Assembly (NCBI GenBank): GCA_003116975.1
Contig: BGKB01000195.1
Location: forward strand, 62,001 to 126,000
Length of the DNA: 64,000 nucleotides
Origin: Aurantiochytrium sp. KH105
Taxonomy: Eukaryota; Sar; Bigyra; Thraustochytrida; Thraustochytriidae
Direction: 5' to 3'
Of the stretch, positions 1 through 9,034 are shown in pieces. Position 1 is the first letter of the stretch. Each line of letters begins with the position of its first letter. Under the pieces are notes generated by a model. The model had not been told where the DNA came from and did no database searches. It was given only the letters and a program-made list of their open reading frames with translations. A program made the position numbers and the translations under genes.

Positions 1-66
1 CTCATGCGCGCGAAAAAGTACAAGCGTCTCACGTACCAGGGTGACATGCTCTTCCAGGGCTTGCAT
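1..66 (-). CDS. Possible 5' end of a minus-strand gene, cut by the window edge
   Basis: On the minus strand an ATG at 66-64 opens a frame that runs 22 codons to the window edge without a stop and gives an acidic, helical-looking peptide (MQALEEHVTLVRETLVLF...). The same frame also stays open upstream of this ATG for at least 30 codons, so the real start may lie further up or a short intron may be present. No family can be recognised from so little sequence. It could equally be chance open frame in GC-rich DNA. Confidence 0.3.
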   Translation of the reverse strand, partial: MQALEEHVTLVRETLVLFRAHE

Positions 67-772
67 GATGGCGTTGTCATCACCCTTCTCTGATTCCGTA
101 AGATCGATCAATCGATCGATCGATCGATTACAGATTGAGCAAGTCTTGATCTTTTCGCGTTCTTCTCGCTTGCGACGCGCGTCCGCTGTCCACCCTTTCC
201 GCGCTGCCGTCCCATATATCTGATTTCTGCATACGTAAAGCAAAGCACCCGATGGCATTCACACACCCATGGTCGCTCCTTTCTCACATCATAAAAACCA
301 CATCGCTTTTCCATCATCAATTGCTCACACCACTTCCCTGGTCATAGTACTACCTACGAACAAGAAGCCCAAAAGCATGTTTCTGTGTCTTTTCCTTTTT
401 TTTGCATCTTCGTCCCATGACAGCACTTTGTACGCAGGCTGGTTTCTGCATCTCCCATCCATCTCCACGACCACTCATCCCCCTTTTCCCCTTTCCAAGA
501 TCGAAGCTGTCACCGGCTACAGCCATGGCGCAAGCAAAACAACGAGCCTACGCCGTCTCGGTCATCCTTGTGCCCCCGTCTTCCGCCAAGGTTTTTCCAA
601 GTTCACGCTGCGTGGCGCCGTTCCTGGAAAGCAGTCTCCCCCAACCAAAAGCACATTGTAGTAAGATAAGAGAAAAAGAAAAAGAAAGAAAAACCTCGTC
701 GCGGCATCGCGCTACACCACCAACAAATCGCCGGGCCCCGCACCGGACCCCATAGCATTCCCATCTCAACAA
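67..772. other. Intergenic spacer with a GATC tandem tract
   Basis: No convincing gene is seen. A short (GATC)n microsatellite lies at about 102-129. The stretch 250-660 is pyrimidine-rich and less GC-rich than neighbouring coding DNA. It probably holds the promoter and leader of the threonine synthase gene and, on the other strand, the upstream region of the gene cut off at position 1. Confidence 0.4.
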
Positions 773-1009
773 ATGCGCGGTGCCGCGGGGTCTGGTGCGG
801 GCGCGGAAATTGCAAAGGGAAGGCGGAAAGGCGCCTCGACAGGCGAGCAGAGCGCGGCGGAGGAGGGCGAGCAGAGCGCGAGCGGGAGGGAGCAGCTTGT
901 GCACACGGGCACGCAGCGCGCGCGAGGCTCGGCGCAGGGAGGCGGGGAGGCAGGGAGGCAGGCAGGGAGGCAGGCAGGCAGCCCGGCGGCGGGCAGCGGT
1001 GGAGGAGCG

Positions 1010-2569
1010 ATGAGCGCGACGGGAGAGTTCGTGACGGGCGCGGTGGCCGGCGTGGCCGCCGCGGTGGCAGGCGTCATGCTCGTGCAGCAGCGCAGCAAGT
1101 TCGTCAAGGCGCTGGGCCTGCAGCAGAAGCCCGTGTACACGTCGACACGTGGCTTCGCCGGAAAGGACGGCAAGGGCCTCGACTTTGAGACGGCCGTGCT
1201 CGCCGGCCTCGGCGAGGATGGCGGCCTCTTCGTGCCCAGCTTCTTCCCGCAAGTGAGCCAGGACACCATTGACTCGTGGTACGGCCTCAGCTTCCAGGCG
1301 CTGGCCTACGAGATCATGTCGCTCTACATTCCCGAGAACCAGGTCCCCGCCGATAAGCTCCGCGACATCATTGACCGCAGCTACGCCACCTTTCGCCACG
1401 AAGAGGTGACCCCGGTCGTCCGCGTGGGCTCCGAGGGCGAGGGCCCCAAGGTCCTCGAGCTCTGGCACGGTGAAACCTGGGCCTTCAAGGACGTTGCGCT
1501 CTCCTTCCTCGGCAACATGTTTGAGCACTTTATCACCCGCCGCAACTCGCTCGTCACCGTGCTGGGCGCCACCTCTGGCGACACCGGTTCGAGCGCCATT
1601 CACGGTCTCCGCGGCAAGAAGGGCGTTGAGGTCTTTATCCTCTTCCCCGAGGGCCGCGTGTCCCCGATCCAGGAGCTTCAAATGACCACCGTGGCCGAGG
1701 AGAACGTGCACTGCCTCGCTGTCAAGGGAACCTTTGACGACGCTCAGGCCATCGTCAAGGCCATGTTCCGTGACCCCTCGGCCCGCGAGCAGTTCAACCT
1801 CGGCGCCGTCAACTCGATTAACTTTTGCCGCATCCTCGCCCAGATCACGTACTACTTTTACAGCTACCTGCGCATTGTGCCCAAGGGCTCTGGCAAGCGC
1901 ATCTCCTTTTCTGTGCCCACTGGCAACTTTGGTGATATTCTCGCTGGTTACTACGCCAAGCGCATGGGTCTTCCCGTGGACCGCCTCATCGTGGCCACCA
2001 ACGACAACGAAATTGTGCATCAGTTCTTTTCTCGCGGCGAGTACTTCAAGCCTGCCGAGGTCCAGCAGACGCTTGCGCCCTCCATGGACATTTGCGTCTC
2101 GTCCAACTTTGAGCGCTTCCTCTATCACATGGTCGATGACGACGCCGAGACCCTTGCGGCCATGATGAAGGAGTTCGAGGAGACTGGCAAGCTCAAGGCT
2201 AGCGAGGATCTCCTCCGACGCTCGCAGGCTGAAATGTCCTCTGCCAGCCTTTCGCGCAGCGAGATCATTGCTGTTGTCAAGGACAACTACGAAAAGTACC
2301 AGTACCTTCTCGACCCGCACAGTGCCATTGGCGTTGGTGCTGCCGACAAGGTCAACGTCACCACCAGCGATGTCGTCTGCCTTGCCTGTGCGCACTGGGG
2401 CAAGTTCACGGACGCGGCGGGTCAGGCCATCGGTGAGGAGACCTTTGCCAAGATCCCTTACCCGCCTCTGCTCGAGCAGCTCAAGTCCCTGCCCAAGCGC
2501 AAGACTGTTCTCGATGCCACCAAGGATGCCGTGCGCAACGAGATGAGCAAGTTCGTCAAGAAGGAATAG
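1010..2569 (+). CDS. Threonine synthase, PLP-dependent
   Basis: A 519-residue enzyme that converts O-phosphohomoserine to threonine plus phosphate, the last step of threonine synthesis. The PLP-binding lysine is K160 in the TWAFKD motif. The glycine/serine phosphate loop follows at 189-197 (SGDTGSSAI). Length and architecture match the fungal/bacterial ThrC/Thr4 type rather than the plant SAM-regulated type. The chosen ATG at 1010 follows GC-rich leader. An in-frame ATG at 773 would add 79 low-complexity, Gly/Arg-rich residues and is less likely. Oddity: residues 8-25 form an uninterrupted hydrophobic alanine/valine stretch before the catalytic domain starts near residue 42 (VYTSTRG), looking like a membrane anchor or targeting signal, which this normally soluble enzyme does not usually carry. 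Confidence 0.93.
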   Translation: MSATGEFVTGAVAGVAAAVAGVMLVQQRSKFVKALGLQQKPVYTSTRGFAGKDGKGLDFETAVLAGLGEDGGLFVPSFFPQVSQDTIDSWYGLSFQALAYEIMSLYIPENQVPADKLRDIIDRSYATFRHEEVTPVVRVGSEGEGPKVLELWHGETWAFKDVALSFLGNMFEHFITRRNSLVTVLGATSGDTGSSAIHGLRGKKGVEVFILFPEGRVSPIQELQMTTVAEENVHCLAVKGTFDDAQAIVKAMFRDPSAREQFNLGAVNSINFCRILAQITYYFYSYLRIVPKGSGKRISFSVPTGNFGDILAGYYAKRMGLPVDRLIVATNDNEIVHQFFSRGEYFKPAEVQQTLAPSMDICVSSNFERFLYHMVDDDAETLAAMMKEFEETGKLKASEDLLRRSQAEMSSASLSRSEIIAVVKDNYEKYQYLLDPHSAIGVGAADKVNVTTSDVVCLACAHWGKFTDAAGQAIGEETFAKIPYPPLLEQLKSLPKRKTVLDATKDAVRNEMSKFVKKE

Positions 2570-2673
2570 ACTCCGTTCATAAACAAATGAAGCATTGGAA
2601 TGAATAGCTGATCCATGACAAGATCATTATTTCAGTCTTGCTTGTTTGCTGTCAAGAGAACAATCCTCAAAGA

Positions 2674-2696
2674 GAAGAAGAAGAAGAAGAAGAAGA
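2674..2696. repeat. (AAG)n microsatellite
   Basis: About seven perfect AAG units downstream of the threonine synthase stop, within its likely 3' untranslated region. It is a simple-sequence tract with no coding role seen. Confidence 0.85.
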
Positions 2697-2827
2697 ATAG
2701 AGGTCTGGAATGACAGGTCTCGACAATAGAAACAAGAACAATCGTGAGAAAAATTGAAGAGACGCTGACACCAATGCACTCTGTTTCTTTCCTTGGCACC
2801 AAGAAAGAATGAAATTAATGATTTACC

Positions 2828-3049
2828 TGCTTTGCTTTGCTTTGCTTTGCTTTGCTTTGCTTTGCTTTGCTTTGCTTTGCTTTGCTTTGCTTTGCTTTGC
2901 TTTGCTTTGCTTTGCTTTGCTTTGCTTTGCTTTGCTTTGCTTTGCTTTGCTTTGCTTAGCTTTGCTTAGCTTTGCTTTGCTTAGCTTTGCTTAGCTTAGC
3001 TTAGCTTAGCTTTGCTTAGCTTAGCTTAGCTTTGCTTTGCTTTGCTTTG
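2828..3049. repeat. (TTTGC)n pentanucleotide satellite with TTAGC variants
   Basis: About 44 tandem pentamers. The first ~25 are perfect TTTGC units; the distal end is interspersed with TTAGC variants, which suggests expansion from one side. The array sits between two convergent genes (threonine synthase and the cysteine protease). Open frames across it (Leu-Cys-Phe-Ala repeats) are artefacts of the repeat. Confidence 0.95.
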
Positions 3050-3083
3050 GAGAATTCACTCATCTAGTATGGGAATAGTGCAG

Positions 3084-4163
3084 TTATACAATGGGAAAAC
3101 TGCAGCATGTTGAGATTGCGCACATGTTCTTTCCCCGCGTCATCTTAAAGTAGCCATCATCGCCCCACTCTGGGCCCCAGCTGTTCTTGATGAGCCAATA
3201 CGGTGTACCATCCTCAGAGACGCCGTACCCGACGGCCTGGACGGCGTGGTTTACATCGTGGGGACGCGTACCGCAATCAGGCGACTCGTACACGCCCGAG
3301 TTGTACAAGCGAAAGTCTGACATGACCTCGAACGCAACGGCAACGGGGCCCTTGGTCGCAACGGCAGCAGCGAGCGAGTCCTCGTCATAGGCAGTCACGT
3401 TTACGACGCCGCGAACCTGGCCAGGCAGCGACATGGAATTGTTGAACGAACAGCTAGCGCCATCCTTGCCCTTGTACGGATACTCGTCTTCGGTTTCCAG
3501 ACCTCCGTTGTAGTGAATGTACTCGAAGGCCTGCGACGGGAGCCCACCCGAGCATCCGTGGTTGTCATATGCTCCGGCGCAGTCAATGAGCTGTTGCTCC
3601 GAGAGAAGAACGTGCTCCTTCTTGTAAAGGGCCAAGTGGCTTTCAAGCGTTCCCGTGGTGCTAAAAGTCCAGCAAGAGCCGCACTTGCCCTGGTTCTTGA
3701 CCTTGGAAACAACGTTTTTCTCTCGCCAGTCCACGCTGTCCGGAAGGTCCATGTTGTCCTCGCGGGACCACGTCCACTCACCGCGCGCCGTTGCAGAGCA
3801 TCCTTGGGAGGCCTCTTCGTTCATGAGGTATTGCTGTGCAAACTCTTCCGGGGTCATGTCTGCAAATTCATTCACTGCCAGAGTGTAGCTCACATCATCG
3901 CGCGCGTTGTGACGCTCCACAAGCGCCACGCTCGTGCGCCAGATCGCCTGCCGATACAAGGCTTCCTCGGCGGTTTTATACACCTTGCCGTGCAGCTCAC
4001 GCCACGACAGAAACACCTCATCCTGCACCTGCTCATCCACGTTGCTCGACAGGGATTCGATCGCCTGCTGCGCCACATCTTCGCGCAGCATCGCGAGTCT
4101 GGCCTCCGCCGCGGCCGTCGCACACGCGGCGAGGACAAGAAATATCTTGGCCGCCATCGTCAT
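3084..4163 (-). CDS. Papain-family cysteine protease, aleurain/cathepsin H-like
   Basis: A 359-residue C1A preproprotease. Residues 1-22 form a signal peptide. About 48-110 is the I29 inhibitor prodomain, with an FADMTPEEF segment. The mature enzyme starts near 141 (PDSVDWR). The catalytic set is complete: oxyanion Q158, nucleophile C164 in CGSCW, H306 in VNHAV and N327 in IKNSWG. The stretch HGCSGGLPSQAFEYI and the C-terminal CAISTCCSFPIV tail are most like plant aleurain and animal cathepsin H, so lysosomal/vacuolar aminopeptidase-type proteolysis is likely. A cathepsin H minichain is not obvious. The start is an ATG directly before the signal peptide. The gene is head to head with the glycosyltransferase at 4590. 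Confidence 0.93.
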   Translation of the reverse strand: MTMAAKIFLVLAACATAAAEARLAMLREDVAQQAIESLSSNVDEQVQDEVFLSWRELHGKVYKTAEEALYRQAIWRTSVALVERHNARDDVSYTLAVNEFADMTPEEFAQQYLMNEEASQGCSATARGEWTWSREDNMDLPDSVDWREKNVVSKVKNQGKCGSCWTFSTTGTLESHLALYKKEHVLLSEQQLIDCAGAYDNHGCSGGLPSQAFEYIHYNGGLETEDEYPYKGKDGASCSFNNSMSLPGQVRGVVNVTAYDEDSLAAAVATKGPVAVAFEVMSDFRLYNSGVYESPDCGTRPHDVNHAVQAVGYGVSEDGTPYWLIKNSWGPEWGDDGYFKMTRGKNMCAISTCCSFPIV

Positions 4164-4589
4164 CTCCGTCGTCTTCGTGGTCTACTACTTTTCCCAAGGC
4201 TGTCGCAAGGCGTCTCCAAAGCGGTCTTTGGTCGTTTCCTGTCGGCGCTCGCAGCGCACGGGCGTCTCTCCGCGCGGCACGGCGTCGCGGTGCTCTTTAG
4301 CCGTACGAGTCGTCGCTAAGGCGAACGCGCGAGTAAAAGGGGGCGACTTGAGGTTTTGGTTTTGCCACTCTCGAGTGACGAGCAGTGTTTGAGACGGCAC
4401 GAACAAGATACACAAGGAAGGACGACCTTGGCTGCGCAGCTGCTGCGTCACTTGCAGGCGTTGTGCTGCGACGCTTCTCGAGGCCGAAGAGGAGCTCCGA
4501 GGCAGGCGGACGGCCGGCCAGGCCTCTGGTCGCGCTTCAGCATCGCAACAGGAGAGAGACCTCGAGGCGAGCATGGACCAACTGCCACC
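4164..4589. promoter_or_regulatory. Divergent promoter spacer
   Basis: A 426-base gap between the start codons of the cysteine protease (minus) and the glycosyltransferase (plus). It must hold the promoters and leaders of both. Open frames crossing it begin at non-ATG codons and are not supported. No recognisable TATA box stands out. Confidence 0.45.
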
Positions 4590-6248
4590 ATGAGTCGAGC
4601 GCGGCGCAAAGCGTGCCGCTGCGCGCTGATAGGAACGCTGACGCTGGCGACGGCCTGCGTATTGGCGCAGACGCAGACGGCGACAGCGACGACGCTGCTG
4701 CCGCAACATCTCTTGCGAGACGAGGATTTGCGCGATCTGGCCAACGAAGACGTCTGGTGGGCTGACGGTGCAAAGCACTTTGCTCCACTGGATAGCAAAG
4801 AAAATGGTGTGCGTGTGTTATGCTCAGAAACGTCGACAACTTTATACCAGCACATTCACGCAAGTGGTCTTGACGACTGGAACTCTTTGGAACTCAGGGT
4901 CCGCCTTTCTCATGTCAATATAAACCCATCGCGGAGTGACCAAACCAGCGCATTTGCGGGACTTCTCGTTCTTGTTCAGCCACGGCATGGCGAGGACATC
5001 ATGTGGGAGCTCGAGATCCCCAGCAAAGAAGATCTACGTGCTTTGCGCGGAAATCTCGGATCTTTTTTGAACATATCGCAAGTTGGCGCTGTTGCATCCA
5101 TGACGCTTGGTGTGACCTGCACAGGCTTTGAGGGTAGCTTCGATCTCGAACATGTCGAGCTCAATGCTGAACCGCGCGAAACAATGATCGAAGCTCATCA
5201 AGTCGTCATGGACGCTCAAGAGGCTTATCCACCAACACCTAAAAGACATGTCCTCGGTGATCTTGCCAGGTCTGCACAATTACCGTCAGATACCACGCTC
5301 TGCTCTCATGCCTCGGCAGACCGCATTGCTATACTCGCTGTAAGTATCGCGCAGTGGCAGCGTGTACATAACGGCGGCGCAAGCGTCGCATCCATTGCTT
5401 TGTGGAATGGGCCCAATACAAAGGACGACGCGGAGACGCTCATAGGAAAACTGGCAGAAGCGCTAGCGTACGAAGAGGTGAACATGGATCTGATGCGCAT
5501 TGAGATTCAAGTGCGAGAGCGACGACGTATAGACGAGCCATACCCGATCAATGCGTTGCGAAATTTGGGACTTTCGGCTGTTGAGACCGAGTTTGCGCTC
5601 TTGCTCGACGCGGATCTCTTGCCAGGGGGGGACTTTGTCCGCGCCTTGCAGCATGGCCTTCAAGTGGCCAACGAAGACGAGCTGACAGGTTCCATGGGCG
5701 TGCTGCACGTATTGCCAGCGTTCGAGGAGAATCGTCCATCAAGAGGCCATAGCATTTGCAGGAAAGCTGCGCGAGCCACAAGCAAGACCAGCTTGAACTC
5801 GCTTGTACGTCGAGGTCTCGTCGCGCCGTACAAAGCCGTGCACCAACCCCGTGCGCACGGCGCCACAGATGTAGCCCAGTGGCTCCGCGACCGAGAAGAG
5901 GGCGCAAGACCGTATGAGGTGGAGGGTGTCGCGCAGTACGAGCCATATGTCGTGGTGCGCATCCAGGACCTGGGTGGTGGCGGTGGTACAGGCGCTCGAC
6001 ATATATCACTCTTTGATGAGCGCTTTGAGGGATACGGATGGAACAAGGTCGCCATGATTTCGGAGTTGATTCGCTTAGGCTTCAGATTTCTAGTGCTGCA
6101 GGAGGCGTGGGTGGTACATTGCGCGCACGAAAAGTCGTCCTGGAGCCGCGCCTTTAGCGCGGATCCCCGGGCGCGCCTCCGCAATCGTGCTGCGCGTTTT
6201 CAATGGGCCGTCGCTACGGAAGACCGCTTCGCCTCTTGCGACGCATAA
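4590..6248 (+). CDS. Secretory-pathway glycosyltransferase, GT49 (LARGE/B4GAT1-like)
   Basis: A 552-residue predicted secretory-pathway protein. The ATG at 4590 sits in a perfect GCCACCATG context and is followed by a hydrophobic segment at about 11-26, either a signal peptide or a signal anchor. The catalytic domain covers about 240-540: EPYPINALRN leads into a DxD-type metal site (LLLDADLLPG, D340-A-D342), and the distal block FDERFEGYGWNKVAMISEL and WVVHCAHEKS is typical of the Glyco_transf_49 family, which includes B4GAT1 and the LARGE C-terminal domain. Those enzymes add glucuronic acid to O-mannosyl or xylosyl glycans in the Golgi. Donor and acceptor cannot be read from sequence. Residues 70-200 match nothing I recognise. 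Confidence 0.8.
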   Translation: MSRARRKACRCALIGTLTLATACVLAQTQTATATTLLPQHLLRDEDLRDLANEDVWWADGAKHFAPLDSKENGVRVLCSETSTTLYQHIHASGLDDWNSLELRVRLSHVNINPSRSDQTSAFAGLLVLVQPRHGEDIMWELEIPSKEDLRALRGNLGSFLNISQVGAVASMTLGVTCTGFEGSFDLEHVELNAEPRETMIEAHQVVMDAQEAYPPTPKRHVLGDLARSAQLPSDTTLCSHASADRIAILAVSIAQWQRVHNGGASVASIALWNGPNTKDDAETLIGKLAEALAYEEVNMDLMRIEIQVRERRRIDEPYPINALRNLGLSAVETEFALLLDADLLPGGDFVRALQHGLQVANEDELTGSMGVLHVLPAFEENRPSRGHSICRKAARATSKTSLNSLVRRGLVAPYKAVHQPRAHGATDVAQWLRDREEGARPYEVEGVAQYEPYVVVRIQDLGGGGGTGARHISLFDERFEGYGWNKVAMISELIRLGFRFLVLQEAWVVHCAHEKSSWSRAFSADPRARLRNRAARFQWAVATEDRFASCDA

Positions 6249-6334
6249 GGTGCTGCGACGGTCCATCCGCCACATGCTTCTTTCTCTCCACCCAAAAAGA
6301 AAAAGAGAAAGAACGAAAGTCAAAGAAAGCAAGC

Positions 6335-6799
6335 TTATCTCCTCCGGTGCATAAAGTGCTGACGCTCCATCAGGTAGTTGTGCTTTGCAAGGGCGTCCGC
6401 GTCGACGGAGGTCTTATCGTGCGGCGCTCTATCCATGAGCCTCGCGCTGCCCTCGACCCACTTGCCGTCGCGCAGGACGAGGCGCGCCTTGCCCGTGGCG
6501 TCGCGGCTGGTGCGCGGCGTGACAATCTTGAGGTAGCCGAGCTTGGACTGCGCGAGGTTGAGCAGCTCCTGGACCTTCTCCGGGCTGCCCTCCGCGGCGT
6601 GGGCCTTGAACTTGTCGCGCACCTCCTGCGCCGCGGCCGCGCGCTGCGCCTCCGGCAGCCTGCGCGCCGTCTGCAGCAGCTGCTTGTACAGCGCCAGCGC
6701 CACCCTGCGGCCCGCGCCCGCGCCCGCCTCCGCCATCCTCCCGCCCGCGCGCCGCGGTCGCGTCCTCGTTGCCGCTCTGCCCGGGCTCCTCGCCGCCAT
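6335..6799 (-). CDS. LYR-motif (Complex1_LYR) mitochondrial assembly protein
   Basis: A 154-residue protein if the ATG at 6799 is used; a second in-frame ATG at 6736 gives 133 residues. The longer start is preferred because it adds an arginine-rich, acid-free leader (MAARSPGRAATRTRPRRAGGR) that looks like a mitochondrial presequence. The core has the LYR signature as ALYKQLL, then RRLPEAQ and VRDKFKAH, with the PEKVQELLNLAQ helix. This arrangement is closest to the LYRM4/ISD11 group, whose members bind acyl carrier protein and act in Fe-S cluster or respiratory-complex assembly. The LYR arginine is a lysine here (LYK). A basic C-terminal tail of about 50 residues is extra. The exact paralogue is not assignable. 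Confidence 0.7.
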   Translation of the reverse strand: MAARSPGRAATRTRPRRAGGRMAEAGAGAGRRVALALYKQLLQTARRLPEAQRAAAAQEVRDKFKAHAAEGSPEKVQELLNLAQSKLGYLKIVTPRTSRDATGKARLVLRDGKWVEGSARLMDRAPHDKTSVDADALAKHNYLMERQHFMHRRR

Positions 6800-7443
6800 G
6801 CGCCGCCACGCGCAGCCGCCATGCGGGCCTAGCCGCCGGCCACGCGAAACCCTAGGCCGCCGCGCCGGCCGCGGCGCGCGGCGAGGGCGGCGGAACGGCG
6901 GCGGAACGGCGGCGGAACGGGCGCCGCGGCCGGGCACCGGCAGTAAGCAGAGAGAGGGAGAGAGGCAACCGTGAAGAGGGCAGAAAGAAGCAAGCGTGCG
7001 GAAGCAGCGGCGGCAGACCAGCAACGACCACGGCGGCGACGGCGACGGCGACGGCGGCGGCAAGAAGGTGGGTGGCGGCGGGCGGAGGCGGGCGGCGAGA
7101 AGGGGCGGCGGCGGGAGGAGGCGCGGCGGAGGCGTGGAGAGGGAGGCCCGGCGGAGGGAGCGAGCGAGCGAGGGAGCGGGGGACGGGACGGGATGCGGGA
7201 TGCACGCCGCGACGCGAGACGCGGCGAGCGCAGGGAAAACCAGCGGGAGAGGAGAGGCGAGGGAGAGGACGAGAGAATTGAGACGAGACTGACGAGGGAG
7301 ATGTGATGCGATGCGATGCGGTGCGATGCGATGCGATGCGATGCAACGGGATGCGTGGACAACGGGATTCGCGGAAAATGTGAAAATGTGCTTTTTATGG
7401 CTCGCAGGTTGGATCCAGCAAAGGCAGAAAAGCGGGAAGCAAG
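6800..7443. promoter_or_regulatory. Divergent spacer: GC-rich, then strongly purine-rich plus strand
   Basis: It separates the LYR gene (minus) from MAM33 (plus). From about 6940 to 7300 the plus strand is almost all G and A with GGC/GGA clusters, and it ends in an ATGCG pentamer array. No open frame here has family resemblance. A shared bidirectional promoter is inferred from the head-to-head layout only. Confidence 0.4.
7304..7344. repeat. (ATGCG)n pentanucleotide array
   Basis: About eight units of ATGCG/GATGC with one variant, ending about 100 bases before the MAM33 start codon. The same pentamer array recurs at 16545-16570 upstream of the TIR gene, and a related decamer recurs at 38507. 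Confidence 0.9.
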
Positions 7444-8277
7444 ATGCTCGGCGCACGTTCGATCGCCATGGGCCGGCTGGCCATGCGCTCCGCGCAAGGT
7501 ACGTACATGCAGCACGCGTGAGCGGGATGGAACCGTCAAGGAGAGGCCCACAGAGCCCAAGGAAGAATTGGGACACAAGAATATGGTCCAAGAAGATCGC
7601 GCTCTCTAACAAACACTAGGGTCGGCCTCGCCTCGCTCAATCTTGACAACGTAACCGATCAACGTCTATGCACAGTCCTGGCGGCACCGCAGCCGCGCGC
7701 CGCGCCGATGGTAGCCAAGCGCATGTTCTCGAACACGGTCGGCACCAAGCTTGCATCCTTTGTGGAGCTTGAGATCCGCGAAGAGGAGGAGGTTCTCAGC
7801 AGCAAGGATGACATTGCCACGACCCTTGGCGATTCGCCCTTCAAGGTTGACGCCGCGCAGACTATCGACTCGTACTGCGTGCTCAAGAATGGCAACGCCA
7901 CTGTGGAGTTCGCCGTGTCTGACCTCGAGCACAGTGAGGACGACGAGGTGGCCATTCCCTTTGAGGTCATCATCGAGCACACTTCTCAAAAGAAGGAAAT
8001 GATCTTTGACTGCATCGCCAAGCGCGCCGATGAGGAGGAGGGCGAGCTTCTCTTGGAGAGCGTCTCGGTCAAGCCTCTTGGCAGCGAGGAGGGCGCCTAC
8101 TCGCCGAGCTTTGTCGAGCTCAACGAGGACGTGCAGCAGAGCTTCTTTGACTACCTCGAGGACCACGGCGTCAACACCGAGTTTGCCGAGATCCTCCTTC
8201 AGATCGCCGAGGACAAGGAGCAGGACCTCTACGTAAAATGGCTCCACGACGTCCACACCTTTGTCAAGGATACTTGA
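7444..8277 (+). CDS. MAM33/p32 (gC1qR) family mitochondrial matrix protein, two exons
   Basis: Join 7444-7498 and 7676-8277, 218 residues. Exon 1 encodes MLGARSIAMGRLAMRSAQ, an arginine-rich presequence ending in a phase-1 donor (CAAG followed by GTACGT). Exon 2 begins after CACAG at 7675 and continues in frame through VLAAPQPRAAPMVAKRMFSN into the p32 fold. The intronless alternative starts at the ATG at 7708 (189 residues). The two-exon model restores a full matrix-targeting leader. The mature part is acidic, with the conserved DDEVAIPFEVIIEH strand, the FDYLEDHGVN helix and the C-terminal DKEQDLYVKWLHDVHTFV helix that builds the doughnut-shaped trimer. The family supports mitochondrial translation and RNA handling. 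Confidence 0.85.
7499..7675 (+). other. Predicted spliceosomal intron in the MAM33-like gene
   Basis: 177 bases from GTACGT to CACAG. Removing it joins an arginine-rich mitochondrial leader in frame (phase 1, G+TC) to the p32 coding sequence. The frame directly upstream of 7708 is open, as expected for an exon that begins at 7676. Confidence 0.65.
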
Positions 8278-9034
8278 ACATGATGCTGGTCGTTCTTTCT
8301 CTCCATGCACGCACTGGCCCAGCATTCAACCTTGTCATGCTTTTTTGCATTGAGCCCTGGCGAAAGCTGGCACCCTCGCTCGCTAGAGTAAGCTTTTTCA
8401 CGGATTTGGTTTTCAATATCTCTTTCATCTTGTTCTCTCATCGGCCTTGGCGGCCTCAGCTTTTTGCGACGCTTGTGGCTCTTGTTCTTTTTATCGCACA
8501 TATGACGGATCTCGTCGTTCTCTCTGCCTGCAAATGCGACCTCTTGAAAATGAGAGAAAAACAAACAAAAAAAGGGTTGCGCTGGGTCCGTTCAACGGAT
8601 CTTCACCTCGTTGTATACTAATCCTACTATACGGGAGTGACTTGTGGGGTTTTGTGGAAGTTATGGATTTTGCTACTGGCGAGCAACAGCAATCAGAATG
8701 CACCTGCACCTGCTTGTGCCTGATTTCCCTAGTACCGCGGTCTGCGCTTAAACCCCGCGCTGGCCGCAACCGCCACGTACTAGGTGGGTAGGTAGGTGGC
8801 TTACGAAAGTACACAACACAAGAAGGCAAGTAAGCAACCACGTATGTAAGCAGACAAGAGCTTCGCAAGCAAGCGAGCAAGCATAAGCTCAAGCAAGCAA
8901 GCTTGATCACTTGCGCATTGGAGCGCGCGAGTAAGGACGGGCGGGTTGGAGAGAAAAGAGGCTCACGCTCCACCAAGGCAAACACATTTGCGCTTGCGCA
9001 TAGCAAGGGCCGTCTTTTCTCTTCTCTCAAAAGA
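8278..9034. other. Intergenic spacer
   Basis: 757 bases between two plus-strand genes, holding the MAM33 3' end and the EF-hand gene promoter. It is less GC-rich than coding DNA, with a short GGTA/GTAGGTAGG run near 8785 and AAGCAAGC runs near 8865-8900. No gene is seen. Confidence 0.4.

Noticed and set aside
548..2395. 615-codon open frame on the minus strand opposite threonine synthase
   Set aside because: It is the antisense shadow of a conserved gene; the Leu/Gly/His/Arg-rich translation has no family features and arises from GC-rich third positions.
2809..2994. Hydrophobic Leu-Cys-Phe-Ala repeat peptide
   Set aside because: It is the direct translation of the TTTGC satellite, not a membrane protein.
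7708..7710. ATG at 7708 as the true start of MAM33
   Set aside because: It leaves the protein without a proper mitochondrial leader, while an upstream exon with consensus splice sites restores one in frame. Kept only as the alternative.
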